Shown: piece by piece, positions 16,798-25,382 of the stretch
Layout: every line of letters starts with the position of its first letter
Numbering within the stretch: the first letter of the stretch is position 1
DNA from: DATMQA01 sp035566895
GTDB taxonomy: Bacteria; Verrucomicrobiota; Verrucomicrobiia; Limisphaerales; UBA8199
Direction: 5' to 3'
DNA length: 64,000 nucleotides
Assembly (NCBI GenBank): GCA_035566895.1
Contig: DATMQA010000162.1
Coordinates: forward strand, 27,136-91,135
Notes under the pieces: model-generated
What the model was told of the DNA's origin: nothing
The model's input: only the letters and a program-made list of their open reading frames with translations
Database searches by the model: none
Position numbers and translations under genes: made by a program

Positions 16798-17382
16798 ATG
16801 GACAAAAAACCCCAATACAACCGTCCCGCGTTCGAGGAAGCGTTCAACGCCTGGAAAACCCTCCTGACCCGGCGCGGTCTGCCTACCGAAATGGTCTGGA
16901 TTTTCGACGAGAACCTTTGCTTCGAGCCGGCTCCTGCTCAGCCCGGCGGGTTCCGCCTTGGCTATCAAACCGCCTTCACTCCGCCGCCCCCCGAGGCCGC
17001 CCCAATTGCCTATGACTATTTCTCCGAGTTCGAGGCGCGCCTGGTCTTCTACCGCTTGGGCTCATCGCAGGGCAAATCGGTCTGCCTGCTGCTCTGTGAT
17101 GCCTGGTTCGAAAACAAGACTGAGGCGGACGGATTTGTCCGCCAGGATGATTGGCTGATTTCGTTCCGCCCGGGAACGAACGAGGAGGTTGAGCAAATCA
17201 AGGACCCCCAGCGCTGGAAAAATCGCATCCTGCGTGACCGCCCGCTGCACGACCTGGACTTCTGCATGACCCTCCGGGCGGTCCACGAGACCCTCGCCCA
17301 TGGGCGCGTGCTCTCGACCTACGAACGCTCAGCCCTCAAATTCCTCCACCTTTGGCGCCGCGTTTTTCGGCACGCCGGTTAA
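16798..17382 (+). CDS. Conserved hypothetical protein
   Basis: 194 residues, no signal peptide or membrane segment, nine bases after the epimerase stop. Aromatic and acidic composition (MVWIFDENLCFEP, YDYFSEFEARLVFYRL, QDDWLISFRPG) suggests a globular cytoplasmic protein. I do not recognise the family. Codon use and composition match the neighbours. Co-transcription with the epimerase is likely from spacing. After it, the 174-base gap to the M20 peptidase contains CGCAGAGACGCGATGGAC and CTTTTTGTGG words of the dispersed repeat families. Confidence 0.7.
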   Translation: MDKKPQYNRPAFEEAFNAWKTLLTRRGLPTEMVWIFDENLCFEPAPAQPGGFRLGYQTAFTPPPPEAAPIAYDYFSEFEARLVFYRLGSSQGKSVCLLLCDAWFENKTEADGFVRQDDWLISFRPGTNEEVEQIKDPQRWKNRILRDRPLHDLDFCMTLRAVHETLAHGRVLSTYERSALKFLHLWRRVFRHAG

Positions 17383-17556
17383 TGCGCAGAGACGCGATGG
17401 ACATAGCGCGGCACAGCCGCAACCGAACCTTAGTCAGCGCATCTGCACATGGAGTCCTGTTTCAGTACAGAGACCTAAAGGCAAAGATCTTCTTTGGTGT
17501 CTTTTTGTGGATTTTTGTGGCAGCCTTATTTTTTTCTGTCAGCAAAATGCTCTGTA

Positions 17557-18684
17557 ATGATCGCCACTGACAAACTGCTGAGCGACTTGATTGCGTTGCC
17601 CAGCGTCAATCCCGCCTTTCTGCCCGCGCAACACCCCCGTGCCGGCGAACAGCGCGTCGCTGAGTTCCTGGCCGCCACCGCCGCGCGCGCCGGACTCGAC
17701 GTCGAGCTCCGTCCGGTTTTGCCGGGCCGCTCGAATTTCCTAGCGCGTCTTTCGCCGGCAGGGAAAGTGCGGCAGCGCATCCTGTTGGCGCCTCATCTCG
17801 ACACCGTCAATGGCTCCGATGAACAGTTCACGCCGCGCAAGAAGCACGGGCGCCTCTTCGGCCGGGGCGCTTGCGATACCAAGGGCTCCGTCGCGGCCAT
17901 GCTTCTGAGCCTGTGCGACCTGGCAGACAGCGGGCCGCGCTCAGCCCAAACCGAGATTACCTTCGCCGGCCTTGTCGATGAGGAAGACGCCCAGGCTGGT
18001 TCCCGCGCACTGGCCGCCCAGCGCCCCAAGGCCGACCTGGCAATCGTCGGTGAAGCGACCCGGTTACAAGTCGTCACCGCCCACAAAGGCAGTTTGTGGC
18101 TGCGCCTCGAAACTAAAGGCAAGTCTGCCCATGGCGCTCACCCCGAGTTGGGACGCAACGCAGTCCATACGATGGCGCGAATCGTGGACTTGCTGGAGAC
18201 CAAATACGCCGCCCAATTGTCCCGCCGCCGCCACGACTTGTTGGGCCGTCCCACCGTCAACGTCGGCGCAATCTCAGGCGGCATTCAGCCGAACATCGTT
18301 CCGGACCGTTGCTCAATTTTGGTGGACCGGCGCACCTTGCCGGGTGAAACTGAACCGGCCGTCCGCAAAGAAATCACTCACCTCCTGCGCCAGTACGGCC
18401 TTAAGGCAGCCTTCGGCACTGCCAGAGCCGCCCCTTGCAGGCCCCTCGAAACCGACCCCCGCCACCGCCTAGTGGCTCAGTTCCTTCACAGCGCTGGCCA
18501 GCGGCATCCGGCCGGTGTCCATTATTTTTGCGACGCCTCGGTTCTCGCGCACCGCGGGATTCCCAGCGTCGTCTTCGGTCCCGGCGACATCGCCCAGGCG
18601 CACACGGCCGACGAGTGGATTGCCATCGCCTCCCTGGAGCGGGCTCGAGAGTTGTTGGCACGGTTTTTGCGTTCGTTCCCTTGA
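17557..18684 (+). CDS. M20-family metallopeptidase/deacylase (ArgE/DapE-like)
   Basis: 375 residues from the ATG at 17557. Two-zinc amidohydrolase landmarks are LLAPHLDTV (His-x-Asp), GRGACDTKG (bridging Asp), LVDEEDA (catalytic Glu), IVGEAT (metal Glu) and a late AHTADEW His. The lid-domain motif GKSAHGAHPELG also fits. The family includes acetylornithine deacetylase (ArgE), succinyl-DAP desuccinylase (DapE) and carboxypeptidases. FGRGACDTKG and HTADEW are closest to ArgE/DapE, but the substrate cannot be fixed from sequence. The frame is open further upstream, but that part lies in a CTTTTTGTGG word repeat. Confidence 0.87.
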   Translation: MIATDKLLSDLIALPSVNPAFLPAQHPRAGEQRVAEFLAATAARAGLDVELRPVLPGRSNFLARLSPAGKVRQRILLAPHLDTVNGSDEQFTPRKKHGRLFGRGACDTKGSVAAMLLSLCDLADSGPRSAQTEITFAGLVDEEDAQAGSRALAAQRPKADLAIVGEATRLQVVTAHKGSLWLRLETKGKSAHGAHPELGRNAVHTMARIVDLLETKYAAQLSRRRHDLLGRPTVNVGAISGGIQPNIVPDRCSILVDRRTLPGETEPAVRKEITHLLRQYGLKAAFGTARAAPCRPLETDPRHRLVAQFLHSAGQRHPAGVHYFCDASVLAHRGIPSVVFGPGDIAQAHTADEWIAIASLERARELLARFLRSFP

Positions 18685-18715
18685 ACCGAAATTGCGGCCT
18701 ACAGTCTAAAAACCC

Positions 18716-20017
18716 ATGCTTGTGGAAAATGCTGAAAGGCCCGCCATGACCGAGGCCGCCGCTCATCGCGCGACATTTTTTCGCCAAAGTGGCTGGCTGA
18801 TGATCGCCAATATCGCCGCAGGCTTCCTGATGTGGGGCGTGCACTTCCTGGGACGGGCCACCGGCAAGAGCGAATACGGCTTGTTCGGGACCCTGCTGAC
18901 GGTGGTCATGCTGGTTCCGAGCGTGCCGCTGCAAATGGTCCTGACCCATCAGACCGCCCGCGCTCTGGCCACCCATCGCGAACGGGAACTGGCCGGCATC
19001 ATCCGCATGATTTCGTTTGGCTTGCTCGCCCTGTGGGGCCTGGCCGCCCTCGCGGTGCTGCTGTTCCAAGGCTGGATCATGCAACTCTGGGGCGTGACCA
19101 ATCCTCTCGCGCTGTGGCTCACTCTACCAACGGTGTTGCTCAGTCTTTGCGCACCAATCTTTTTGGGCGTGCTGCAGGGCCGGCAGAACTTTTTTTGGGT
19201 GGGCTGGAGCATGCTGGCCAATGGGGTCGGCCGCCTGGCCGTTGCGGCCATCGCCGTCCTGGTGCTGGGCGCCGGGGCGATGGGCATGATGAGCGGTGTG
19301 CTGGTGGGCACTGCCTTGATGCTCGGAATGGCCTTCTGGCAGGCCCGTTCCCTTTGGCGCCTGCCGCCGCTGCCTTTTGACTGGCCCGGTCTCCTCCGCC
19401 AGGTCGTGCCGCTGCTGCTGGGTTTCCTCTTCGTGCAGTTCCTCTTTACGGGCGACACCATGTTTGTAAAACATTATTTCACCGAAGACGAAACCGGCTC
19501 TTATGTCAGCGCCGGCACGCTTTCGCGGGCGCTGATTTGGCTGGTGTTCCCCCTGGCTACCGTGATGTTTCCTCGCATCGTCCACAGCGCGGCAAAATCC
19601 GAGAAAACCGACCTGGTCGGATTGGTCCTCTTGGGCACAGCCGTGCTTGCCGCGGGCGGGGCCGCGGGGCTGGCGCTCCTGGGTCCCTGGGTGATCAAAC
19701 TCGTTTATGGTCCAAGCTTCGTGGCAGTGGCCGCGGCGGTTCTGCCCTGGTACGCCCTGGCCATGGTGCCGCTGGCTTTGGCCAATGTGCTGGTGAACAA
19801 TTTGCTCGCCCGCTCTCAATTCCGCGTCGTGCCTTTTCTTCTCCTGCTGGCGCTTGCCTACGGCGGCACACTGGTCTGGATCAACCGGCATGGACACAGT
19901 TTAACCGCCGTCCTTCAGACCCTTGGCGTGTTCAACCTTCTGCTGCTGGCCATCTGCGCCTGGTTTACCTGGGGCACGAAACAGCAAGCCCGGGAAGCCC
20001 TCGTGGTCGCCGAGTGA
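18716..20017 (+). CDS. Polytopic membrane flippase of the MOP/polysaccharide-biosynthesis superfamily
   Basis: 433 residues with about twelve hydrophobic segments spread over the full length and short charged loops. The first transmembrane region (SGWLMIANIAAGFLMWGVHFL) and the paired TGDTMFVKHYF and YGPSFVAVAAAVLPWYALA segments resemble Wzx/MurJ-type lipid-linked sugar flippases. A downstream ATG at 18746 (MTEAAAH) is an equally good start. It probably moves a polysaccharide or glycan lipid intermediate across the inner membrane. The epimerase two genes upstream would support surface-polysaccharide work, but the intervening M20 gene weakens an operon argument. Confidence 0.8.
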   Translation: MLVENAERPAMTEAAAHRATFFRQSGWLMIANIAAGFLMWGVHFLGRATGKSEYGLFGTLLTVVMLVPSVPLQMVLTHQTARALATHRERELAGIIRMISFGLLALWGLAALAVLLFQGWIMQLWGVTNPLALWLTLPTVLLSLCAPIFLGVLQGRQNFFWVGWSMLANGVGRLAVAAIAVLVLGAGAMGMMSGVLVGTALMLGMAFWQARSLWRLPPLPFDWPGLLRQVVPLLLGFLFVQFLFTGDTMFVKHYFTEDETGSYVSAGTLSRALIWLVFPLATVMFPRIVHSAAKSEKTDLVGLVLLGTAVLAAGGAAGLALLGPWVIKLVYGPSFVAVAAAVLPWYALAMVPLALANVLVNNLLARSQFRVVPFLLLLALAYGGTLVWINRHGHSLTAVLQTLGVFNLLLLAICAWFTWGTKQQAREALVVAE

Positions 20018-20130
20018 CGGGCGCGCCTGGAGCTCTGGCAGATAAGGGTAAAAAACGTTGCCCCAGGCCCCTGGTTTTGTGACTCTTCGGTCCAGTGCAC
20101 AGATGCTGCCACCCATTTCAACCATCAACC

Positions 20131-21063
20131 ATGAACACTAAGCACCCGTTCTCCGAACATCACTCCCTCGTCGCGGCCGCCTTTCTTGGCGCCGCCCTCC
20201 TTTCGGTCGCGGCCGCGCCTTCCCCATTCACTTTCCAAGAGGTCAACGACTCCACCGGGCTGGAGTTGACTGAGAACGGCAAACCCGTTTTTGTCTATAA
20301 TTACGGGATGATCCTCGCCCCGGCCGCCCCCGAACGGCTGCGCCGCTCCTCCTATCTGCACCCGGTCTATGCGCCCGATGGCACCGTTCTAACCGACGAC
20401 TTCAACCACGATCATCCCCATCACCGCGGCATTTTCTGGGCCTGGGAGGTGGTCACGGTGGACGGCAAAACCGACGACGTATGGACGGTGAAAGGGTTTA
20501 AGCAAAAATTTGTCCGGTGGAAGGCGCGCGAAACAGAGGGTCCACTCGCGCGCCTGGCCGTCGAAAACGGCTGGTATGACGGCGAGCGCAAATTCGTGAA
20601 GGAAGACATCGAGATTCTCACGCACGCCGTTTCCAAAGACCAACGGGTCATGGATTTCACCCTCAGTTTCGAGGCCCTCGACAAGCCGGTGGTCATCGTC
20701 GGCACACCCGATCAAAAGAAAGGCTACGGCGGGTTCGCCTTCCGCACCGCCCCGCGCGACGGCGGCGCGGCCAAGACCATCATCCGCACCGATAAAGGGA
20801 TTTCCGAAAAGGACGGCGTGCTTTCGCGCCATCCCTGGGCCGAAATTGCCGGTTCATTTAACGGCCATGAAGCCGGCGTGCGCATCGAAGATAACCCGTC
20901 CAACCCCGGCTACCCCACCAATGGCTGGCTGATGCGCCACAGCTTCGCTCTCCTCAACGTCTCCTATCCCGGCCTGGAACCGGTGACCCTCGAGCCCGGC
21001 AAACCGCTGGTCCTCAAATACCGCGTCATTCTTTTCCTGGGCAAAACCGCACAGCCGCTTTAG
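20131..21063 (+). CDS. Exported PmoA-like (DUF6807) protein
   Basis: 310 residues with a signal peptide (HSLVAAAFLGAALLSVAAA). The mature part begins PFTFQEVNDSTGLELTENGKPVFVYNYG and contains YLHPVYAPDG and the histidine-rich FNHDHPHHRGIFWAWE, then RHPWAEIAGSFNG. These are the hallmarks of the 'PmoA family' DUF6807, which is unrelated to particulate methane monooxygenase and common in Verrucomicrobia and Planctomycetes. The HDHPHHRG cluster suggests a metal or sugar site. Catalysis is not established, although association with sugar-degrading genes is usual in the family. It stands alone here. Confidence 0.85.
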   Translation: MNTKHPFSEHHSLVAAAFLGAALLSVAAAPSPFTFQEVNDSTGLELTENGKPVFVYNYGMILAPAAPERLRRSSYLHPVYAPDGTVLTDDFNHDHPHHRGIFWAWEVVTVDGKTDDVWTVKGFKQKFVRWKARETEGPLARLAVENGWYDGERKFVKEDIEILTHAVSKDQRVMDFTLSFEALDKPVVIVGTPDQKKGYGGFAFRTAPRDGGAAKTIIRTDKGISEKDGVLSRHPWAEIAGSFNGHEAGVRIEDNPSNPGYPTNGWLMRHSFALLNVSYPGLEPVTLEPGKPLVLKYRVILFLGKTAQPL

Positions 21064-21137
21064 CGCTAGTTATACGCTTACAAGACTCCAGCACATTCTT
21101 GTAACGAGGTAACTTTTATCACGCTTCCCCTTTTACC

Positions 21138-21255
21138 TGTCACGTTTTACGTTTCACGCATCACGCGTCACGTTTCATGTCCTCGCATTTCAGACTTCAC
21201 CTTATGCCGCATTATTCCACCCCCCCTCGGAACCTGAAAACTTGAAAACTTGATG
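21138..21255. repeat. TCACGTTTCACGCATC and GAAAACTTGA word repeats
   Basis: Reiterated TCACGTTTTACGTTTCACG, CATCACG and GTCACG words (about 21138-21180) followed by CTGAAAACTTGAAAACTTGA (21235-21254). The first family matches the insertion inside waaF. They fill most of the 266-base gap before the response-regulator gene. Confidence 0.6.
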
Positions 21256-21329
21256 ACTGACAAAGTTTCTGCCATCCTCGCTATCGACCCGACCAGCGGC
21301 TGGCGCGCCGTCGGTTGCCGTTGCTGCCT

Positions 21330-23336
21330 ATGACGCAGGAAAAATTGAAGATTTTGCTCATCGAGCACGACTCCGGGTTCGCCCGCTACGTCGGCGAGAT
21401 GCTCGGCCAGGCCCGCGACCTTTCGGCCGACGTCCTTTCCGCCGGAAACTTGCAGGGCGGTCTCACCGCTCTGAGCGGTGACCACTTCGACGTTGTGGTG
21501 ATGGATATGTCATTGCCGGATGGCGCCGGCCTGGCCAACGTCTCCCTCGTCCGCGCCCGCGCCCCCCAACTGCCGATTATTGTCGCGGGCGAATCCGACG
21601 ATGAAACCGTCGCCCTGGAAGCCGTCCACGCCGGCGCCCACGATTATCTCGTCAAAACCCAACTCACCCCCAGTTGGCTGGAACGGTCCATCCGTTACGC
21701 CATCGAGCGCCATCGCACCGACCGCGCCCTGCTCGAAGCCGAGGAGAAGTACCACAGTGTGTTTGACCACCTCGTGGAAGGCATTTTCCAGACCTCACCC
21801 GATGGCCGCTATCTCATGGCCAACGCCGCCCTGGCCCGCATCTACGGTTACACCTCCCCCGAGGAACTCATCGAAAATCTGACGGACATCAGCCGCCGCC
21901 TTTATGTGAAAGAAGGCCGTCGCGCCGAGTTCATCCGCTCGATGCAGGAAAGCGATACGCTTAACGATTTTGAATCGCAGGTCTATCGCAAGGACGGCAC
22001 CATTATCTGGATTTCGGAAAACTGCCGGGCCGTGCGCGATGCCAAAGCGCGCCTCCTCTATTACGAAGGCACCGTCGAAGATATCACCCAGCGGCGCCAG
22101 GCTGAGGAAAAACTGCGCCATTCCGAAGCCCTTTATCATTCGCTGGTCGAAACCCTGCCGCAGAATATCTTCCGTAAAAACCTTCAGGGCCGCTTCACCT
22201 TCGCCAATCGCCGCTTCTGTGAGACCCTGGGCCGACCGCTGGAAGAAATCGTCGGCAAAACCGATTTCGACTTCTTCCCCGCGGAACTGGCAAAGAAATA
22301 CCAGCTCGACGACCACCAGGTCCTGGTGACCGGCACACCCTACGAAACCGTCGAGGAGCACCAACCCCCGGGCAGCGGCAAGATTTACGTTCAGGTCGTC
22401 AAAACCCCGATTTACGAATCCCATGGCGAAATCATCGGCTTGCAAGGCATCTTCTGGGACATTACCGCCCAGCGCATGGCCGAACAGGAAATCCGGCGCG
22501 CCAACACCGCCTTGGCCCTCAGCCGCGAAGAACTCAGCGCCAAAAACCAGCGCATGGAGGAGGACCTCAAGATGGCGCGCGAAATCCAGCTCACCATCCT
22601 CCCCCAGCAATATCCCACCTTCCCGCGCCACGGCCCGCAATCCGAGAGCGCCTTCGATTTCACCCATCGGTACCTCCCCAGCGGCAGTGTCGGCGGGGAT
22701 TTCTTTACCCTCTCCGCCCTTTCGGAGACCCAGGCCGCCGTTTTCCTGTGCGATGTGGCCGGGCATGATGTGCGCTCCGCCCTCATCACTGCCATGATTC
22801 GGGCGCTGGTTGAGGAACTCAAACCCCTGGCCACCAACCCCGGAGAGTTTCTCACCAAGCTCAATTCCGACCTCTGCGCCATTCTCAAGCACACTGGCAG
22901 TCCCCTCCTGACGACCGCCTTTTACCTCGTAGCCGATTGGCGCACCGGTGTGATGCGTTACGCTTCTGCCGGCCATCCCAAACCCCTCCATGTCCGCCGC
23001 AGCGCCGGCACCGTCGTGCCCCTGCTCAACGCCAACGGCAAAAGCCAGCCCGCGATGGGCCTGCTCGAGAACGCCACCTACCAAACCTCCGAAGTGCTCC
23101 TTTCACCTCGCGACCTCGTGTTGCTCTTCACCGACGGCCTGATCGAAGTCCAAAGTCCAAGCCAGGAACTCTACCACCATGCCTTGCTGGTGGCTGCGGT
23201 CCAGAAGCGCTTCCAACGTCCGGCCTCCGAGATGTTCGACGAGTTGCTCGACGAGGTCCGCCAGTTCGCCGAAGGCAACACCTTCACCGACGACGTTTGC
23301 CTGGTCGGCATGGAATTCAACGGGCCTGCCACTTAG
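21330..23336 (+). CDS. Response regulator with two PAS domains and a PP2C-type (SpoIIE/RsbU) phosphatase
   Basis: 668 residues. Residues ~5-125 are a receiver domain with phospho-acceptor Asp59 in VVMDMSLPD. Two PAS/PAC units follow (around YHSVFDHLVEGIFQTSPDGR and YHSLVETLPQNIFRKN). A short coiled segment (LALSREELSAKNQRMEEDL) leads into the PP2C/SpoIIE domain, with ILPQQYP, GGDFFTL and FLCDVAGHDV carrying metal Asp residues and LLFTDGLIEV near the end. Such proteins dephosphorylate anti-sigma-factor antagonists in partner-switching control of sigma factors. No anti-sigma or antagonist gene is adjacent, so the target lies elsewhere. The ATG at 21330 is used; a TTG 15 bases upstream would add five residues. 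Confidence 0.9.
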   Translation: MTQEKLKILLIEHDSGFARYVGEMLGQARDLSADVLSAGNLQGGLTALSGDHFDVVVMDMSLPDGAGLANVSLVRARAPQLPIIVAGESDDETVALEAVHAGAHDYLVKTQLTPSWLERSIRYAIERHRTDRALLEAEEKYHSVFDHLVEGIFQTSPDGRYLMANAALARIYGYTSPEELIENLTDISRRLYVKEGRRAEFIRSMQESDTLNDFESQVYRKDGTIIWISENCRAVRDAKARLLYYEGTVEDITQRRQAEEKLRHSEALYHSLVETLPQNIFRKNLQGRFTFANRRFCETLGRPLEEIVGKTDFDFFPAELAKKYQLDDHQVLVTGTPYETVEEHQPPGSGKIYVQVVKTPIYESHGEIIGLQGIFWDITAQRMAEQEIRRANTALALSREELSAKNQRMEEDLKMAREIQLTILPQQYPTFPRHGPQSESAFDFTHRYLPSGSVGGDFFTLSALSETQAAVFLCDVAGHDVRSALITAMIRALVEELKPLATNPGEFLTKLNSDLCAILKHTGSPLLTTAFYLVADWRTGVMRYASAGHPKPLHVRRSAGTVVPLLNANGKSQPAMGLLENATYQTSEVLLSPRDLVLLFTDGLIEVQSPSQELYHHALLVAAVQKRFQRPASEMFDELLDEVRQFAEGNTFTDDVCLVGMEFNGPAT

Positions 23337-23746
23337 CAGGTCTCTGCGTCATCCTCGTTAGACTCATCGATAGCGATCGGGAGCAGAATCACCTGTTTAG
23401 GATCACAAGCGTTGCTTGGCGCCTTGACGGTTAAGCTTCGCAATTCCCCCCGCCCTCCGGCTCCTAAACCGTAAATCCCAAAAGAAAAACTTTACTACCG
23501 GCGATTTCAGACTAAGATGATTTCGGGCCGCTCAAGAGCAGCGGACCACAGATGGATTTGAAGCGACGCGCTATATCCGGTTGTGTGAGCGCCGACAACA
23601 TCGGCACCGCGGCTCACCTCCCCAACAATCGGCTGAACCCACCAACGCCCCGCCCGGACTGGCCTGTTTTTGCCGGTCCATACCCTTTTGTGGTTCCTGC
23701 CAACCAAGGCACCAAATTGCAAAACCAACAACAGGAGATCGTCCCC

Positions 23747-24025
23747 ATGGACCTTCATCATCCGATCCTGAGAGAGTTCCCGGAACACCGCGAGACCATT
23801 CGCACCCTCAAGGGCAGCAACGCGCATTTCCGGAGCGTCTTCGACGAGTACCACCGCCTCGACGACGAAGTGTATCGCATTGAAGAGGAAATCGATTTCG
23901 CCACCGACCAGGAAATCGAGGAACTCAAGATGCGCCGCGCCAAGCTCAAGGATTACATCTATCACGTGATCCGCCACGCGCCGCCGGCTTGCCCGGTGTG
24001 CGAAGGCACCGGCCTGGCCCGCTAA
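23747..24025 (+). CDS. DUF465 (YdcH-like) small coiled-coil protein with a Cys-pair tail
   Basis: 92 residues from the ATG at 23747, which follows an ACAGGAG ribosome site. DUF465/YdcH proteins are short helical proteins of unknown function. The signature (R-x-L-K-x-x-N-x-H-F-x-x-x-x-D-E-Y-H-x-L-D-x-x-V/I) is clear in RTLKGSNAHFRSVFDEYHRL. EELKMRRAKLKDYIY is the second helix of the hairpin. Unlike the E. coli protein, it ends in CPVCEGTGLAR, a CxxC pair that might bind zinc. The longer open frame adds 65 residues of unlikely composition. The 410-base gap before it (23337-23746) shows no feature I can support. Confidence 0.85.
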   Translation: MDLHHPILREFPEHRETIRTLKGSNAHFRSVFDEYHRLDDEVYRIEEEIDFATDQEIEELKMRRAKLKDYIYHVIRHAPPACPVCEGTGLAR

Positions 24026-24206
24026 GACCCGCCCCAGCAATTGCGCCCGCCCTGCTGCTTCAGCCGGCAGGGAGTGGTTTTCCTTCCGTATAGGTCGGGG
24101 GTCATATAAGTCCTATTCCCCTGGACTGCCATCTTCAATCTTCCTTGCGCGCTCCCATCCCCTGTGGCAGGTTGCAACCATCACACCTGATTCTAAAGCA
24201 ACCGCT

Positions 24207-25253
24207 ATGAAACGTAGAACTTTCCTTAAGACTGTGGGCGGCGCTGCCGGTGTAGCGGCGCTGGGTGTCCCCAAAATCTTTGCCGCAACCGAATCTGGCG
24301 AAAAGGCCGACGGCATGCCGCGGCGTGTGCTCGGCCGCACCGGCCAGAAGGTTTCCGTCGTCTGCTTCCCCGGCCTATCCCTGTTCCACTGCGACCAGGA
24401 AAAAGGCACTGCGGCCCTCCACGACGCTTTTGACCGCGGGGTGAACTATTTCGACGTCGCGCCCAATTACGGCAATGGCGACGCGGAGATCAAAATGGGC
24501 ATCGGTCTCCAGGGAATTGACCGCAGCAAATATTTTCTGGCCTGCAAAACCCACAAGCGTGAAAAGGAAGCCGCGCGCTTCGAGTTGGAGCGCTCGTTGC
24601 AGCGGCTCAAAACCGACCATTTCGACCTCTATCAGTTGCACCACCTGGTCACTCCTGCCGAGGTGAAACAGGCCCTCGGCCCCGAGGGCGCCATGGAGGC
24701 CATCCTCAAAGCCAAAGACCAAGGCAAGATCAAATACATCGGCTTTTCCGCCCACACCACCAAGGGCGCTCTCGAAGCGATGAAGGGGTTCAAGTTCGAC
24801 ACCGTCATGTTCCCCATCAACTTCGTTGAGTTCTACACCCGCGGTTTCGGCAAGGAAGTGCTGGCGCTGGCCAACGAACAGGGCGCCGGGGTCATCGCCA
24901 TCAAGCCGCTCTCCTGGGGCACCTTCGAAAAAGGCAAACCCAAGAACCGTGAATGGTGGTATCGCTCAGTGGAGGAGCCCAAAGAGGTCGAGCTGGCCTT
25001 GCGTTTCAGCCTTTCGCAAAAAGGGGTGGTCTCGGCGATTCCAACCTCCTTTGTTGATCTGCTGGACAAAACCATCACCGCGGCGGGCGCATTCAAACCG
25101 CTGGATGACGCGGGCAGCACGCAACTTAAAGAGATGGCCGCCAACCGCGAATCCCTTTTCACTTCGGAAGAAAAACAAGTCGCCTTCAACACACCTTACT
25201 GGGAGCATTCCGTCCCTCGCCACCCGCACTGCGACGTTGGAGAAATGGCGTAG
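24207..25253 (+). CDS. Tat-exported aldo/keto reductase
   Basis: 348 residues. The N-terminus MKRRTFLKTVGGAAGVAALG is a twin-arginine signal (RRTFLK), so the enzyme is exported folded. The mature part has the aldo/keto reductase plan: FDVAPNYGNGDAE (catalytic Asp/Tyr), LACKTHKR (catalytic Lys), DLYQLHHL (His), IKYIGFSAHT, and the NADPH-phosphate region near the C-terminus. Verrucomicrobia and Planctomycetes carry many such Tat-AKR proteins, and most substrates are unknown. Length is near normal for the family after removing the leader. No redox partner is adjacent. Confidence 0.9.
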   Translation: MKRRTFLKTVGGAAGVAALGVPKIFAATESGEKADGMPRRVLGRTGQKVSVVCFPGLSLFHCDQEKGTAALHDAFDRGVNYFDVAPNYGNGDAEIKMGIGLQGIDRSKYFLACKTHKREKEAARFELERSLQRLKTDHFDLYQLHHLVTPAEVKQALGPEGAMEAILKAKDQGKIKYIGFSAHTTKGALEAMKGFKFDTVMFPINFVEFYTRGFGKEVLALANEQGAGVIAIKPLSWGTFEKGKPKNREWWYRSVEEPKEVELALRFSLSQKGVVSAIPTSFVDLLDKTITAAGAFKPLDDAGSTQLKEMAANRESLFTSEEKQVAFNTPYWEHSVPRHPHCDVGEMA

Positions 25254-25296
25254 GGCGAGTGGGGGGGAACTCTCCACGAACCACAGCAAGCAAGTA

Positions 25297-25337
25297 ACCC
25301 CTCACCCCAACCCTCTCCCCTTATGAAGGGGAGAGGG
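25297..25337. repeat. CCCCTCACCCC hairpin repeat, copy 3
   Basis: ACCCCTCACCCCAAC followed by a perfect 10-base-pair stem (CCCTCTCCCC, TTATGAA loop, GGGGAGAGGG) and, downstream, a second GC-rich stem around ACCCCTCGGGG. It lies between convergent genes, where it could end transcription from either side, although no T-run follows. Confidence 0.7.
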
Positions 25338-25382
25338 AGAACCCGGGGAGAACCCCTCGGGGTGTAGGGGGGCATGGTGGGG

